64,000 nucleotides of DNA from Brevundimonas vesicularis (lineage in GTDB: Bacteria; Pseudomonadota; Alphaproteobacteria; Caulobacterales; Caulobacteraceae): positions 310,001 to 374,000 of the forward strand of contig NZ_JACHLJ010000002.1 of assembly GCF_014204545.1 (NCBI RefSeq). Direction: 5' to 3'. The notes under the pieces are model-generated. The model worked only from the letters and a program-made list of their open reading frames with translations, was not told the DNA's origin and did not search any database. The position numbers and the translations under genes are program-made. Shown here in pieces: positions 1 through 10,702 of this stretch. Positions within the stretch are counted from its first letter, which is position 1, and every line of letters begins with the position of its first letter.

Positions 1-640
1 TCACGATTGCATAAGCGACGCTTCCAAACGGCTTTTTGGTGCCAACGGTGCAGCCAAGGCCAAAGTGACTATTAGGGTGGTCAGCCGAACGGTTGCACGA
101 AGCGAAGTCTAGACCGCCTTCGACCCTGCGCCAGATGCGTAGAGGGCGGTCAGCGCTCACCACGGTTCCGGCAACCTGGCGAAGGCTGTCTTCCGAAAGT
201 GCGGCAGGCTCACACTCAAAGTCTTCGATATAGATTTCCCCAGTGCCCAGGGGCGAGGCGTCGTCGGGAAGCGCAGGGGGCGTGTTATGGGCATCACCAA
301 ACTCAACACTTACTGCAACTCCGCTAGACAAAGGGCGAAGCGTTAGTTCCACCCCGTCAGCCTGATCATTTTTGGCGATATAGAACGACCAGATCCTGAG
401 CCCGTCGTCACTTCGGAGCTTCGACAGCTTCGAACCTTCTGTTGTTGGTATTCTGTATGTGCGCTCGTCTAGCCCCATAACGGTCGCCGCATCGGCAGGG
501 CTGGCCGCGTCGATCGCTGCGGTTAACGCCGCTGGTGACCATACAACCTGTCTGGCATCTGGCGGGACATCGCAACCATTCAGGAGCGAGGCATGAGCGA
601 GGGCACAGGCCGCCTCGAGTATCGAAGGAAGTCTCATCAT
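1..640 (-). CDS. Truncated lipoprotein-like hypothetical protein
   Basis: An open minus-strand frame runs from tandem ATG codons (640 and 637) to the window edge without a stop, so the C-terminus is missing; at least 213 residues are present. A GGGGAG sequence directly upstream serves as ribosome binding site. The N-terminus is a short apolar stretch ending LLNGC, close to a lipobox, with Cys23 as the candidate lipidated residue; this suggests export and outer-membrane anchoring. No family is recognised. Several further Cys residues (FECEP, ASCNRS, LGCTVG) could form disulfides in the periplasm. The DNA looks less GC-rich than the core genes downstream. That it is coding rests on the uninterrupted frame, the start context and the lipobox-like N-terminus. 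Confidence 0.6.
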   Translation of the reverse strand, partial: MMRLPSILEAACALAHASLLNGCDVPPDARQVVWSPAALTAAIDAASPADAATVMGLDERTYRIPTTEGSKLSKLRSDDGLRIWSFYIAKNDQADGVELTLRPLSSGVAVSVEFGDAHNTPPALPDDASPLGTGEIYIEDFECEPAALSEDSLRQVAGTVVSADRPLRIWRRVEGGLDFASCNRSADHPNSHFGLGCTVGTKKPFGSVAYAIV

Positions 641-907
641 CTCTCCCCGCCGTTCCCAAGCCCGCACAATCGGCGAAACGACTTCATCGATCAACCGCCC
701 CCAATCCTCATGGAAGCAGGCTAGCACCTTACGAGACGTACGCATTGGGTCCGTCATTGGCGTCGCGACGGAAGCGAACCGGAAGACGCGCTGGAAGCGG
801 ACGCCGCCAAGGTCGGCTATGGGTCGATTTCAGTCTTGGGCTTCGCCGCCGAAAACTGACGTCGGTCGCAAGACGGAGAAGCGGCCGCCGTCATCAGCTA
901 AGGTTGG
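641..907. other. Intergenic stretch, no supported gene
   Basis: This 267-base gap separates two minus-strand genes. The frames that cross it on either strand give Arg/Pro/Ser-rich translations without recognisable domains or good start contexts. It presumably carries the promoter of the truncated lipoprotein-like gene, but no clear -35/-10 pair stands out. Confidence 0.4.
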
Positions 908-1336
908 TTAGCGGTCGGTCCATGATCCTGCCTGCACCGCAGCGATGAGGCTGGCTACTGTTAGGCTGCGGTAGGTTCGCTGGCCGCGCCATTCGCGAAA
1001 CTCCCTGACGAAGTTGAGGCCGAAGTTGTGCCCCACTTCGTTCGGGCCGTAGTGCCGCAAATCCATGGGACTGAAGTCTGTGCCGAAGGGCTCTCGGACG
1101 GCGTCGATGGCTTCGGCCAAGTCCTCGCCATAGAGACCGAGGTCATAGTAGAGTTCCGTTCGATCGGTGATCTCGTCATCACAGAGCGTGACGCTCTTCA
1201 AGGCGCGGATCACATGATCGCGGACAGCATCTGATGATCGGGCAATCGCGTCGGCCATCGGTGGATTGAAGGCCAATGCGCCAATGTCCGCAACGGGTCG
1301 TGAAGAGAAGTTTGCCTCGTGCCCTGGTCCGGACAT
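908..1336 (-). CDS. DUF1493 family, acyl-carrier-like protein
   Basis: This 142-residue protein contains a stretch at about residues 55-105 (TELYYDLGLYGEDLAEAID... FGTDFSPMDLRHYGPNE) that matches the pattern of the DUF1493 family: hTxLyxDLGlxGxDAxE, then FxVDhsxhdhxxYxxxE. DUF1493 proteins are small, acidic and helical and resemble acyl carrier proteins. Here the position of the phosphopantetheine Ser has no DSL motif, so carrier function is unproven. The gene lies 80 bases beyond the end of the M16 peptidase gene on the same strand and may be co-transcribed, or may belong to the accessory-looking stretch at the window start. No partner enzyme is visible. Confidence 0.65.
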   Translation of the reverse strand: MSGPGHEANFSSRPVADIGALAFNPPMADAIARSSDAVRDHVIRALKSVTLCDDEITDRTELYYDLGLYGEDLAEAIDAVREPFGTDFSPMDLRHYGPNEVGHNFGLNFVREFREWRGQRTYRSLTVASLIAAVQAGSWTDR

Positions 1337-1416
1337 TCAGACGGCCGCCGCTGGGATAATCTGCCGCTGAACCTCCGCGCGAGAGCGACTGAAGTCAGCA
1401 AAGACCAGCCGAAAGC

Positions 1417-2631
1417 CTAACCCCCGAACAGGGCTGTCGCGAACGCCTCGCCCGCCGGTGCGGCCGACTTCGGGCCCAGAACGGCGCTGGCCGCCTGGCC
1501 AGAGGCCAGCAACCGGCCGCCGACGGCGCGCACGTCCTCGATCGTCTGGGCTTCCAGTTGCTCGGTCATTGACAGGCTGGAGCGCGGGGCGCCGAAGATC
1601 AGGGTCTGGGCGCCGTTGCGGCCGGCCCGGCTCATCGGGTTTTCGTCCGACATCCACAGACCGGCCTTCATCACCGCCTTGGCCCGCGACAGCTCCTTTT
1701 CGGTCGGCCCGACCTCGGCCAGGGCCCGCACCTCGGCCGCCGAGACCTCGGCCAATTCTTTCGCCCGATCCGCCGCCGCCCCGGCGTAGATGCCCAGCAC
1801 GCCCGTGTCCTCGTACGGCTCCTGATAGGCGTCGATGGCGTAGGCTAAGCCCCGCTCCTCGCGCGCGCTCTGGAATAGGCGGGACGCCATGCCCCCGCCC
1901 AGGATCTCGCCGAACAGCCGCATGGCCGACAGCGCCGGATCGGTCGCGGACAGGGCCGGCAGCTGGAACACCAGATTGGCCTGTTCGATCTTGCGCGTCA
2001 GCTTCGCATGGCCGCCGACGAAGGCGGCCGGCGCAGGCGCGTCAGCGGGCGTTGCGACCGCATCGCCGAACCAGCGCTCGGCCAGGGCCAGCAGTTCGGT
2101 CTCGTCCACCGCGCCTGAGACCGACACCACCATCCGGTCGGGAGAATAGAGCCGCGCACGCCACGCCTCGACCGACGCCTTGTCGGCCGGCTTCAGGCTG
2201 GCGACCGAGCCCAGGATCGGCCGACCCAGCGGCTGTTTGGCGAAGGCGCGCGTCTGCACCATCTCGAACACATGGTCGTCGGGCGTGTCGAAGGCCTCGG
2301 CGATCTCCTGGGCCACGACGTCCTTCTCGCGCTCGATCTCGGAGGGATCGAGCGTTGGGCGGAACACCAGGTCCGACAGCACCTGCATGGCCAGCGGCAG
2401 CGAGCCGTCCAGCCCCCGCACCTCGAAACTGGTGCGCTCATAGCCGGTGGAGGCGTTGATCGTGCCGCCCTCGGCCTCGATCCGCTCGACGATCTCGCGC
2501 GCGGCCATGTCGCCGGCGCCCTTGAACACCAGATGCTCCAGCAGGTGCGACCAGCCAGAGCGATCCAGCGGCTCCCACCGCGCCCCGCCCTTGACGGTGA
2601 CGACGACCGCCAGGGTCTTCAGCCCCGGCAT
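1417..2631 (-). CDS. M16 family zinc metallopeptidase (processing-protease-like)
   Basis: From the first ATG this is a 404-residue single-chain M16 peptidase. The inverted zinc site HLLEH is at residues 29-33 and the distal Glu region (DVVAQEIAEAFD) lies about 76 residues on, as in the family. The C-terminal M16 domain follows, with the GGGMASRLFQ...REERGLAY motif. The ATG start is probably too late: the same frame continues upstream and encodes LHTLSNGVRVICDP, the usual first strand of the family. The only candidate start there is a CTG near 2685, about nine bases after AGGAAAG, so the true N-terminus is uncertain. It follows the SURF1 gene and probably ends the cytochrome oxidase operon. 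Bacterial relatives degrade or process peptides, often in the periplasm. Confidence 0.9.
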   Translation of the reverse strand: MPGLKTLAVVVTVKGGARWEPLDRSGWSHLLEHLVFKGAGDMAAREIVERIEAEGGTINASTGYERTSFEVRGLDGSLPLAMQVLSDLVFRPTLDPSEIEREKDVVAQEIAEAFDTPDDHVFEMVQTRAFAKQPLGRPILGSVASLKPADKASVEAWRARLYSPDRMVVSVSGAVDETELLALAERWFGDAVATPADAPAPAAFVGGHAKLTRKIEQANLVFQLPALSATDPALSAMRLFGEILGGGMASRLFQSAREERGLAYAIDAYQEPYEDTGVLGIYAGAAADRAKELAEVSAAEVRALAEVGPTEKELSRAKAVMKAGLWMSDENPMSRAGRNGAQTLIFGAPRSSLSMTEQLEAQTIEDVRAVGGRLLASGQAASAVLGPKSAAPAGEAFATALFGG

Positions 2632-2689
2632 GGGGTCGCAGATGACGCGGACGCCGTTGGACAGGGTGTGCAGGGAAGCGGTCAGAACT

Positions 2690-3442
2690 CTATTCTTTCC
2701 TATCGCCGCGCACGCGGTGCGCGGCTGCTTGAGGACCGTCTTTCTTCATTCGACGGCGAAGCAGGGCCACATAGAAACCCGCAAGCGCGATCGCCAGTCC
2801 GAACCACGTCAGGGCGTATCCGAAATGGTTGTTGGAAAAGGCCGCCGGCGGCGCGGACGGCCTGAGCGCTGGCAATTCGGGATTGACGGCGGTGATGGCG
2901 AACACGGCCTCGGACCGGACCGGACCGGCGATGTTCAGCGCCTTAGCCATCGCCGCCGTGTCGCGGGCGTAAAAGCGGCCGTCACGCGGCGCCGGGCTCA
3001 TGGCGCCGGGCTTGTCGAAGGTGCGGAACTCTCCGACCATCACCAGCGGCAGGGAGGTTTCGACCACGCGCGGACGCGTTGTCACGCCGTCGCCGACAAA
3101 GCCGCGATCGACCAGCAGGGTGAAATCCGCCCCCGCCGGCTTGCACGCCGAGATCAGCCGCACTCCGGCCTCGCCGTCATGGATGCTTTGAAGCTCGACG
3201 AAAGGCGCACTGGCCAGGCCCGGACAGACGATCAGCGCCTTCCTGAACTCCAGATCGCCCCCATTCCTTGTCTCGGCAAGCACCTGCTCCAGCGGCGCGG
3301 GCGGTTTCGCCGCCGCCGCATCGGCCGCCGCGATCAGCCCCTCCTTCCATTTCAGCCGCTCGACCTGCCATACGCCCAGCCCGATCAGCAGGATGAGGCC
3401 CAGCACCGTCAGCACGGTCAGGATCCAGGGGAAACGCTTCAT
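2690..3442 (-). CDS. SURF1 family cytochrome c oxidase assembly protein
   Basis: This 250-residue protein has the SURF1 plan: an N-terminal membrane helix (about residues 4-22, ending GVWQVERLKWK), a periplasmic domain, and a C-terminal helix (ALTWFGLAIALAGFYVALL) followed by a basic tail. The W-Q-x-x-R-x-x-W-K signature after helix 1 and the NNHFGYALTWFGLA stretch before helix 2 are typical. SURF1 helps insert heme a into subunit I of aa3-type oxidases. The start at 3442 forms an ATGA overlap with the DUF983 stop, so the genes are translationally coupled. The frame extends further upstream, but only inside the DUF983 gene. Confidence 0.93.
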   Translation of the reverse strand: MKRFPWILTVLTVLGLILLIGLGVWQVERLKWKEGLIAAADAAAAKPPAPLEQVLAETRNGGDLEFRKALIVCPGLASAPFVELQSIHDGEAGVRLISACKPAGADFTLLVDRGFVGDGVTTRPRVVETSLPLVMVGEFRTFDKPGAMSPAPRDGRFYARDTAAMAKALNIAGPVRSEAVFAITAVNPELPALRPSAPPAAFSNNHFGYALTWFGLAIALAGFYVALLRRRMKKDGPQAAAHRVRGDRKE

Positions 3443-3840
3443 CGCTGGTTCCGATATTGCAGCCCGATCATCAGTCCCCGCCCCGGCCGCATCAAAACCA
3501 GCGATAGGGCGACCACCAGCGGCAGCCAGACGATCAGATGAAGCCACATGGGCGGATGGTATTTGATTTCGACGAACAGGGCCGAGAAGCCGACGATGAA
3601 CCCGGCGATCTGCATGATAAAGCTGGCGGGGCCGTCGCCCGTCTGGATGGCGGAATAGTCCAGACCGCAGCCCGTGCAGCCGGGCGCCACCTTCAGAAAG
3701 CCCGAGAACAGAGCGCCCTGGCCACACCGGGGACAATGCCCGCGCAGCGCCCAGCGAACCGGCGTATCGGAAACGACGACGGCGCGGGACGATTGCTCGT
3801 CCCGCGCCGCTGCGATGTCTTCAGGGCCGTCTTGGATCAA
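3439..3840 (-). CDS. DUF983 family membrane protein
   Basis: This 133-residue protein has a rubredoxin-like four-cysteine motif (CPRCG at 36-40 and CTGCG at 54-58) followed by two membrane helices (about 72-92 and 98-117). That is the DUF983 pattern, common beside cytochrome oxidase subunit III in alphaproteobacteria. Both ends overlap neighbours by ATGA: its start overlaps the subunit III stop and its stop overlaps the SURF1 start. The tight coupling suggests a role in oxidase assembly, perhaps metal or redox handling, but the family's function is not established. Confidence 0.88.
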   Translation of the reverse strand: MIQDGPEDIAAARDEQSSRAVVVSDTPVRWALRGHCPRCGQGALFSGFLKVAPGCTGCGLDYSAIQTGDGPASFIMQIAGFIVGFSALFVEIKYHPPMWLHLIVWLPLVVALSLVLMRPGRGLMIGLQYRNQR

Positions 3841-4745
3841 CCGAAGACGACATAGACGAAGGCGAACAGGAACAGCCAGACCACGTCCACGAAGTGCCAG
3901 TACCAGGCCGCCGCCTCGAAGCCGAAGTGCTTCTGCGGGGTGAAGTCGCCCTTCAGCAGGCGGATCAGGCAGACCGCCAGGAAGATGGTGCCGATCAGGA
4001 CGTGGAAGCCGTGGAAGCCCGTCGCCATGAAGAAGATCGAGCCGTACAGGCCCGAGTTCACGGCCTCTTCGTTGAAGAACAGCTTCTCGTGCAGGATGTG
4101 GTTGTACTCATAGGCCTGGACGCAGGTGAACAGCACGCCCAGGGCCACGGTGATGATCAGGGCGATCTTGGCGCCCTTGCGGTCGCCGACCTGGATCGCG
4201 TGGTGGGCCCAGGTGACGGTGCAGCCCGAGAGCAGCAGGGTCACGGTGTTCAAAAGCGGCAGTTGCCACGGCGACAGAACCTCGACGCCCTTCGGCGGCC
4301 AGGTCGACCAGGCCTTGGCGGTGTCGGCCCAGGTGCCGACTCCCGGCGTCAGAGCGCGCGATTCATGGAACAGGGCCATGTCGAAGAACATCCAGAAGAA
4401 GGCGACGAAGAACATCACCTCCGACGCGATGAACAGGATCATGCCGTAACGCAGGCCCAGCGAAACGACCGGCGTATGGTCGCCCGCCTTGGATTCCTTG
4501 ATGACGTCCGCCCACCAGCAGAAGGCCGAGATCAGCACCCCGGCCAGACCGGCGAAGAAGACGCCCGGCTTGCCTTCGGCCAGGAAGTTGGCGGCGATCG
4601 GGCCGCCGTCCGCCGGGGCCAAGCCCTTCATCCAGATCACCGCGCCGATGAACATGATGGTCGCAGCGACCGAGGACACCAGCGGCCAGGGGCTGGGCGC
4701 CACCAGGTGGTAGTCGTGCTGCGGAGTGGCGTGGGCGTCAGCCAT
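3837..4745 (-). CDS. ctaE: Cytochrome c oxidase subunit III
   Basis: This 302-residue protein is the third core subunit of an aa3-type heme-copper oxidase. Seven membrane helices are visible. Signatures include HDYHLVAPSPWP at the N-terminus, the buried Glu region RYGMILFIASEVMFFVAFFW, the ATGFHGFHVLIG motif, and the C-terminal AWYWHFVDVVWLFLF helix. The insertion after helix 3 (about residues 125-150) is usual for bacterial subunit III. The gene follows a 114-base gap after the Gly-rich membrane protein and is coupled to DUF983 by a four-base overlap. Confidence 0.97.
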   Translation of the reverse strand: MADAHATPQHDYHLVAPSPWPLVSSVAATIMFIGAVIWMKGLAPADGGPIAANFLAEGKPGVFFAGLAGVLISAFCWWADVIKESKAGDHTPVVSLGLRYGMILFIASEVMFFVAFFWMFFDMALFHESRALTPGVGTWADTAKAWSTWPPKGVEVLSPWQLPLLNTVTLLLSGCTVTWAHHAIQVGDRKGAKIALIITVALGVLFTCVQAYEYNHILHEKLFFNEEAVNSGLYGSIFFMATGFHGFHVLIGTIFLAVCLIRLLKGDFTPQKHFGFEAAAWYWHFVDVVWLFLFAFVYVVFG

Positions 4746-4859
4746 GAATCGCGTCTCTTCGTCGGCCAGAGTCGGTTGTTATAGCGGCTATAGCGTTCGA
4801 TTTTCCCCGACGCCAGAGCCACGCCGTCTTTCCGCCTTGTTCGGGCATGCGGACGGGGC

Positions 4860-5564
4860 TCAGCCCTTGCGGGCCATGGGATCGGCGGGGTCGTCCGGGC
4901 TGTCGCCCAATGCGCCGCCCATGCCCATTCCCCCTCCCCCCATGCCAGCGCCCATGCCGCCCCCGCCGCCCCCGCCACGGCCGCCCGTTGCGCCGGCTCC
5001 AGCGCCGCGGCCTCCGGTCGAGGACGGACGCGTCGGGCCTTGCAAGGGCATGTCCGGTCCGGTCGGCACGGGCGCCAGGTCCAGCGCCTGGCGGATGAAG
5101 TCGCGCAGTGAAACGACCAGATCATGCGTCCGCACCGGCCGCCCGGCGACCAGTTCACGCGCCGCCTGCTGCGCCAGCCGCACCTGCTCCTCGGTGCCCA
5201 GCAAAATGATATCCGCCAGACTGGCCTCGACCGCGTCGCGGATGCGCCGGGTGCGGTCCGACCCCGCTGTCGCCTCGGCGCTGAGATCCAGTCCCGCCTC
5301 CCCTCCCGAGACGTTGCGGCGGCTCAGGTCGCGCTTATGCGTCGGATCGACGGTCAGGTCGCCGGTGAACGACCCGCCCAGCACCTTATAGGCCGCGATC
5401 AGGGTCTTCAGCCGTTCGTTGATCTGGCGGTTCATCCGTTCGCGCCGCTGCTGGATGGTGAACATCATCACCAGCCGGATGCCCATACCGATCAGCGTTA
5501 CGAGCGCCAGCCCGACCAGGGTCAGCAGCAGACTGTGCCAGTTGGTGAAATCCAGACCGCGCAA
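4860..5564 (-). CDS. Membrane-anchored protein with Gly/Met-rich tail, unknown function
   Basis: This 234-residue protein has one N-terminal membrane helix (about residues 10-33), then a basic, probably helical region (QQRRERMNRQINERLKTLIAAYKVLGG). A soluble helical segment of about 110 residues follows, and the last 60 residues are almost entirely Gly, Met, Pro and Ala (runs such as GGGGGGGMGAGMGGG). Proteins of this design occur as uncharacterised conserved proteins in several proteobacteria; I cannot assign a function. It sits within the oxidase gene string, between the Nudix gene and subunit III, but with gaps of about 70 and 114 bases rather than overlaps, so its link to respiration is only positional. 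Confidence 0.75.
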   Translation of the reverse strand: MRGLDFTNWHSLLLTLVGLALVTLIGMGIRLVMMFTIQQRRERMNRQINERLKTLIAAYKVLGGSFTGDLTVDPTHKRDLSRRNVSGGEAGLDLSAEATAGSDRTRRIRDAVEASLADIILLGTEEQVRLAQQAARELVAGRPVRTHDLVVSLRDFIRQALDLAPVPTGPDMPLQGPTRPSSTGGRGAGAGATGGRGGGGGGGMGAGMGGGGMGMGGALGDSPDDPADPMARKG

Positions 5565-5637
5565 ATTCCGTCTCCGTCTCGGCGTACAGCGTGCACCCGG
5601 AGAAGAAACGCGCGCCGACGCGAACGGCGCCGCGCGA

Positions 5638-6054
5638 TCAGCCGTTCATCGCCGCGAACGCCTTGGCCGAAAAGGCTGACAACGGTTGAGGCAGGTCGTC
5701 CAGCGCGAACCACCCGATCTCCGACAGCTTGTCCGGCTCGGTCAGGCGCGGCTCGCCGGTGAAGTCGCGGGAGATATAGATCAGCGACACCCAATGCTGG
5801 CCGTCGGCGGGAATGATCTCTTCGGCCAGGCACAGGAAATCGACCGCGCCGATCGTCAGCCCGCTTTCCTCCTGGGCCTCGCGTCGCGCGGCGTCGATAG
5901 AGGGCTCCATCAGGTCGACCTTGCCGCCGACGATGTTCCAGAACCCGGCCTCGGGCGCCTTCAGCCGTTTGCACAGCAAGACCCGTCCGTCGGCGCGCTG
6001 GATCACCAGGCCGCAGCCGACGCCGGGAAAGTCCACGCCCGGCTTCGAGGTCAC
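5638..6054 (-). CDS. Nudix hydrolase
   Basis: This 138-residue single-domain Nudix protein has a complete Nudix box at about residues 43-65 (GGKVDLMEP...AARREAQEESG), with the G-x5-E-x7-RE-x2-EE-x-G spacing intact, so catalysis on a nucleoside diphosphate-linked substrate is expected. The substrate cannot be told from sequence; small proteins of this type include MutT/ADP-ribose-like enzymes. Its start overlaps the ctaG stop by four bases (ATGA), so its translation is coupled to an oxidase assembly gene. Confidence 0.92.
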   Translation of the reverse strand: MTSKPGVDFPGVGCGLVIQRADGRVLLCKRLKAPEAGFWNIVGGKVDLMEPSIDAARREAQEESGLTIGAVDFLCLAEEIIPADGQHWVSLIYISRDFTGEPRLTEPDKLSEIGWFALDDLPQPLSAFSAKAFAAMNG

Positions 6055-6587
6055 GCCTTGGGCGCGTCCACGGACGGATAGAAGGTGTAGCTCAGGGTGA
6101 TGTCGCGCGCGCCCTTGGCCTCACGGTCCGTGGCCAGTTCGGGAGCGATGAAATACTGGACCGGGAACTGGCGCGTCTCGCCCGCCGCCAGCGTTTGGTC
6201 GGTGAAGCAGAAGCATTGCAGCTTCTGGAAATACGGCCCCGTCTGCTCGGGCGAGACATTGTAGCTGGCGCGCACCTGGATCGGCTTGTCCGAGGTGTTG
6301 GTCACGTCGAAATAGGCCAGGCCCGTCTCGCCGATCCGCACCCGCTGGGTCGACTGTTCGGCGCGGAAGGTCATCGGCACACCGCGCACATTGGTGTCGA
6401 ACCGCACCATCACCGACTCGTCCAGAACGGTGTCGGAGGCCTTATCGGCCTTCATCGTCGTGCCGCCGAAGCCCGTGACCTGACAGAACATCCGATAGAG
6501 CGGCACCGCTGCGAACGCCGCCCCGGTCATGCCCATCACGCCGAAGACGCAGATGATGGCGATCAGATTCTTGCGGCCCGCCTTCAT
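6051..6587 (-). CDS. ctaG: Cytochrome c oxidase copper chaperone CtaG (Cox11)
   Basis: This 178-residue Cox11/CtaG protein has one N-terminal membrane helix (about residues 9-29, ending AAVPLYRMFCQVTGFGG) and a periplasmic beta-sandwich. The copper-binding CFCF motif is present in FQKLQCFCFTDQ. Cox11 delivers copper to the CuB site of subunit I. The start overlaps the stop of the 56-residue membrane protein upstream (ATGA) and the stop overlaps the Nudix start. Length and motifs are normal for the family. Confidence 0.97.
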   Translation of the reverse strand: MKAGRKNLIAIICVFGVMGMTGAAFAAVPLYRMFCQVTGFGGTTMKADKASDTVLDESVMVRFDTNVRGVPMTFRAEQSTQRVRIGETGLAYFDVTNTSDKPIQVRASYNVSPEQTGPYFQKLQCFCFTDQTLAAGETRQFPVQYFIAPELATDREAKGARDITLSYTFYPSVDAPKA

Positions 6588-6754
6588 GGCTGGGAGGTCT
6601 CCACCGCCGTTGCCAGCGCGCGCTCGGCCGCCTGGTTCTGTTGCAGGCGCAGCACCGTGGTGGCGAACACCAGCACGATGAAGGCCACCAGCGCCGAGGC
6701 GATCCAGACGTTGCGACGCTTGCGCGCGCGAAGTTCCTCAGGCGTCAGACGCAT
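6584..6754 (-). CDS. Small single-pass membrane protein in ctaB-ctaG gap (CoxF-like)
   Basis: A 56-residue reading frame fills the gap between ctaB and ctaG. It begins at ATG 6754, four bases after the ctaB stop, and its TGA overlaps the ctaG ATG (ATGA). The protein starts MRLTPEELRARKRRNVW, then has one hydrophobic helix (about residues 17-36, IASALVAFIVLVFATTVLRL) and a short Gln/Ala-rich tail. Small proteins of this kind between ctaB and ctaG in alphaproteobacteria are called CoxF-like or are left unannotated. Topology, with a basic N-terminus and one helix, suggests an inner-membrane oxidase subunit or assembly factor. The evidence is position, overlaps and composition. Confidence 0.82.
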   Translation of the reverse strand: MRLTPEELRARKRRNVWIASALVAFIVLVFATTVLRLQQNQAAERALATAVETSQP

Positions 6755-6758
6755 GGTT

Positions 6759-7724
6759 TTACGCTCCCAGACCGGACAGGGCCTCGACCAGCAGCGCCGA
6801 GAACAGCGCCATCAGATAGAGGATGGAAAAGGCGAACAGGTCCCGCGCCGGTTTGGCCTGGACCTTGACGTCATACAATGCGGCCTCGCGTCCCACGGCC
6901 TCGGCCTTGTCCGGCTCGTCGCCCGCGCGCGAGCGATAAAGGCGCACCGCAAGACCCAGAAAGCCCAGGCCGCCCGCGACCGACACGACCAGATAGATGA
7001 TCCCTCCCAGGCCCGCGAAGGCCGGGGCGATCGCGACCGGCACGAAGATCAGGGTGTAGAGCAGGATCTGCAACCGCGTGGACTTGGCGCCCTTGGCCAC
7101 CGGCATCATCGGAATGCCCGCCTTGGCGTAGTCGCCGGCCGAATACAGCGCCAGCGCCCAGCTGTGCGGCGGGGTCCACAGGAAGATGATGAGAAACAGC
7201 AGCCACGCCTGCCACGGCGCATGGCCCGTCGCCGCCGCCCAGCCGATCACGGGCGGAAAGGCGCCCGCCGCCCCGCCGATGACGATGTTCTGGGGCGTCC
7301 GCCGCTTCAGCAGCAGGGTGTAGAAGCCGGCGTAATAGACGATGGTCATGGCCAGCAGACCCGCCGCCAGCCAATTTGTGTTCATCCCCAGCAGCATGAC
7401 CGAGAACAGGCTCAGGATGACGCCGAACGCCATGGCGTCGTTCTTGCGCACACGCCCCGCAGCGACCGGTCGGCCGCGCGTGCGCCGCATCAGGGCGTCG
7501 GTTTCGCCTTCCAGGGCCATGTTCAGCGCCCCGGCCGCCCCTGCACCCACCGCGATGCACAGGATGGCGATGGCCGCCACCAGCGGATTGACCGATCCCG
7601 GCGCGACGATCAGCCCGGTCGCGGCGGTGAAGACCACCAGCGACATCACGCGCGGCTTTAGCAGCTGGAAGAAATCCTCCGGCTGGGCGGTCGAGAGAAC
7701 GGGTCGGGTCTGAACTTCGGTCAT
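6759..7724 (-). CDS. ctaB: Protoheme IX farnesyltransferase (heme O synthase)
   Basis: A polytopic UbiA-superfamily prenyltransferase of 321 residues from ATG 7724; an alternative ATG five codons upstream adds only MRPSQ. The prenyl-diphosphate binding segment is the first Asp-rich loop, NMALEGETDALMRRTRGRP, which matches the heme O synthase N-x3-[DE]-x3-D-x-M-x-RT-x-x-RP pattern. The motif YTLLLKRRTPQNIVIGG-A-x-G-A-x-PP-x-I-G-W is diagnostic of CtaB/CyoE, and SAGDYAKAGIPMMP is the second acidic loop. It converts heme B to heme O, a precursor of heme A for subunit I. It lies between ctaD and the small CoxF-like gene. Confidence 0.97.
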   Translation of the reverse strand: MTEVQTRPVLSTAQPEDFFQLLKPRVMSLVVFTAATGLIVAPGSVNPLVAAIAILCIAVGAGAAGALNMALEGETDALMRRTRGRPVAAGRVRKNDAMAFGVILSLFSVMLLGMNTNWLAAGLLAMTIVYYAGFYTLLLKRRTPQNIVIGGAAGAFPPVIGWAAATGHAPWQAWLLFLIIFLWTPPHSWALALYSAGDYAKAGIPMMPVAKGAKSTRLQILLYTLIFVPVAIAPAFAGLGGIIYLVVSVAGGLGFLGLAVRLYRSRAGDEPDKAEAVGREAALYDVKVQAKPARDLFAFSILYLMALFSALLVEALSGLGA

Positions 7725-7744
7725 CTGTGAGGGCCGCATAGCAT

Positions 7745-7790
7745 ACCCAAATGAAGAAGGCCGCCCCTTCCGACGGAAAGAGCGGCCTTC
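7745..7790 (-). terminator. Hairpin between ctaD and ctaB
   Basis: Perfect 9-bp arms GAAGGCCGC (7756-7764) and GCGGCCTTC (7782-7790) enclose a 17-base loop. In the direction of ctaD transcription the stem is followed by TTCATTT, a weak U-rich tail. It may attenuate or process the ctaC-ctaD transcript before ctaB, which would give excess structural subunits over heme O synthase. Function is inferred. Confidence 0.5.
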
Positions 7791-7812
7791 GATTTCATAT
7801 CGTTGGAAAGGC

Positions 7813-10517
<2,705 letters not shown>

Positions 10518-10702
10518 AAAACCGTTATGCAGCAGATACTTGCGAATGGCTCGCAAGAGATCACGCTGGCGCGATTCCCACGCCCGGCGTTCTCGGTCAC
10601 CTATCGGATCGCTTTCGGCTTGCCAAGCGATCAACGGCGCTGAGGCCGCAAAGCCGCCTTCAGCCGGCCTCGATTAAATCGCTGTCATGTTTCGATAGCT
10701 AC

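Noticed and set aside
535..948. 137-codon plus-strand frame near the window start
   Set aside because: Arg/Ser/Pro-rich translation, poor start context, and overlap with two better minus-strand genes.
7721..7777. Short minus-strand frame MKSKAALSV... between ctaD and ctaB
   Set aside because: It is made almost wholly of the hairpin at 7745-7790 and has no hydrophobic or conserved character; the terminator-like reading is simpler.
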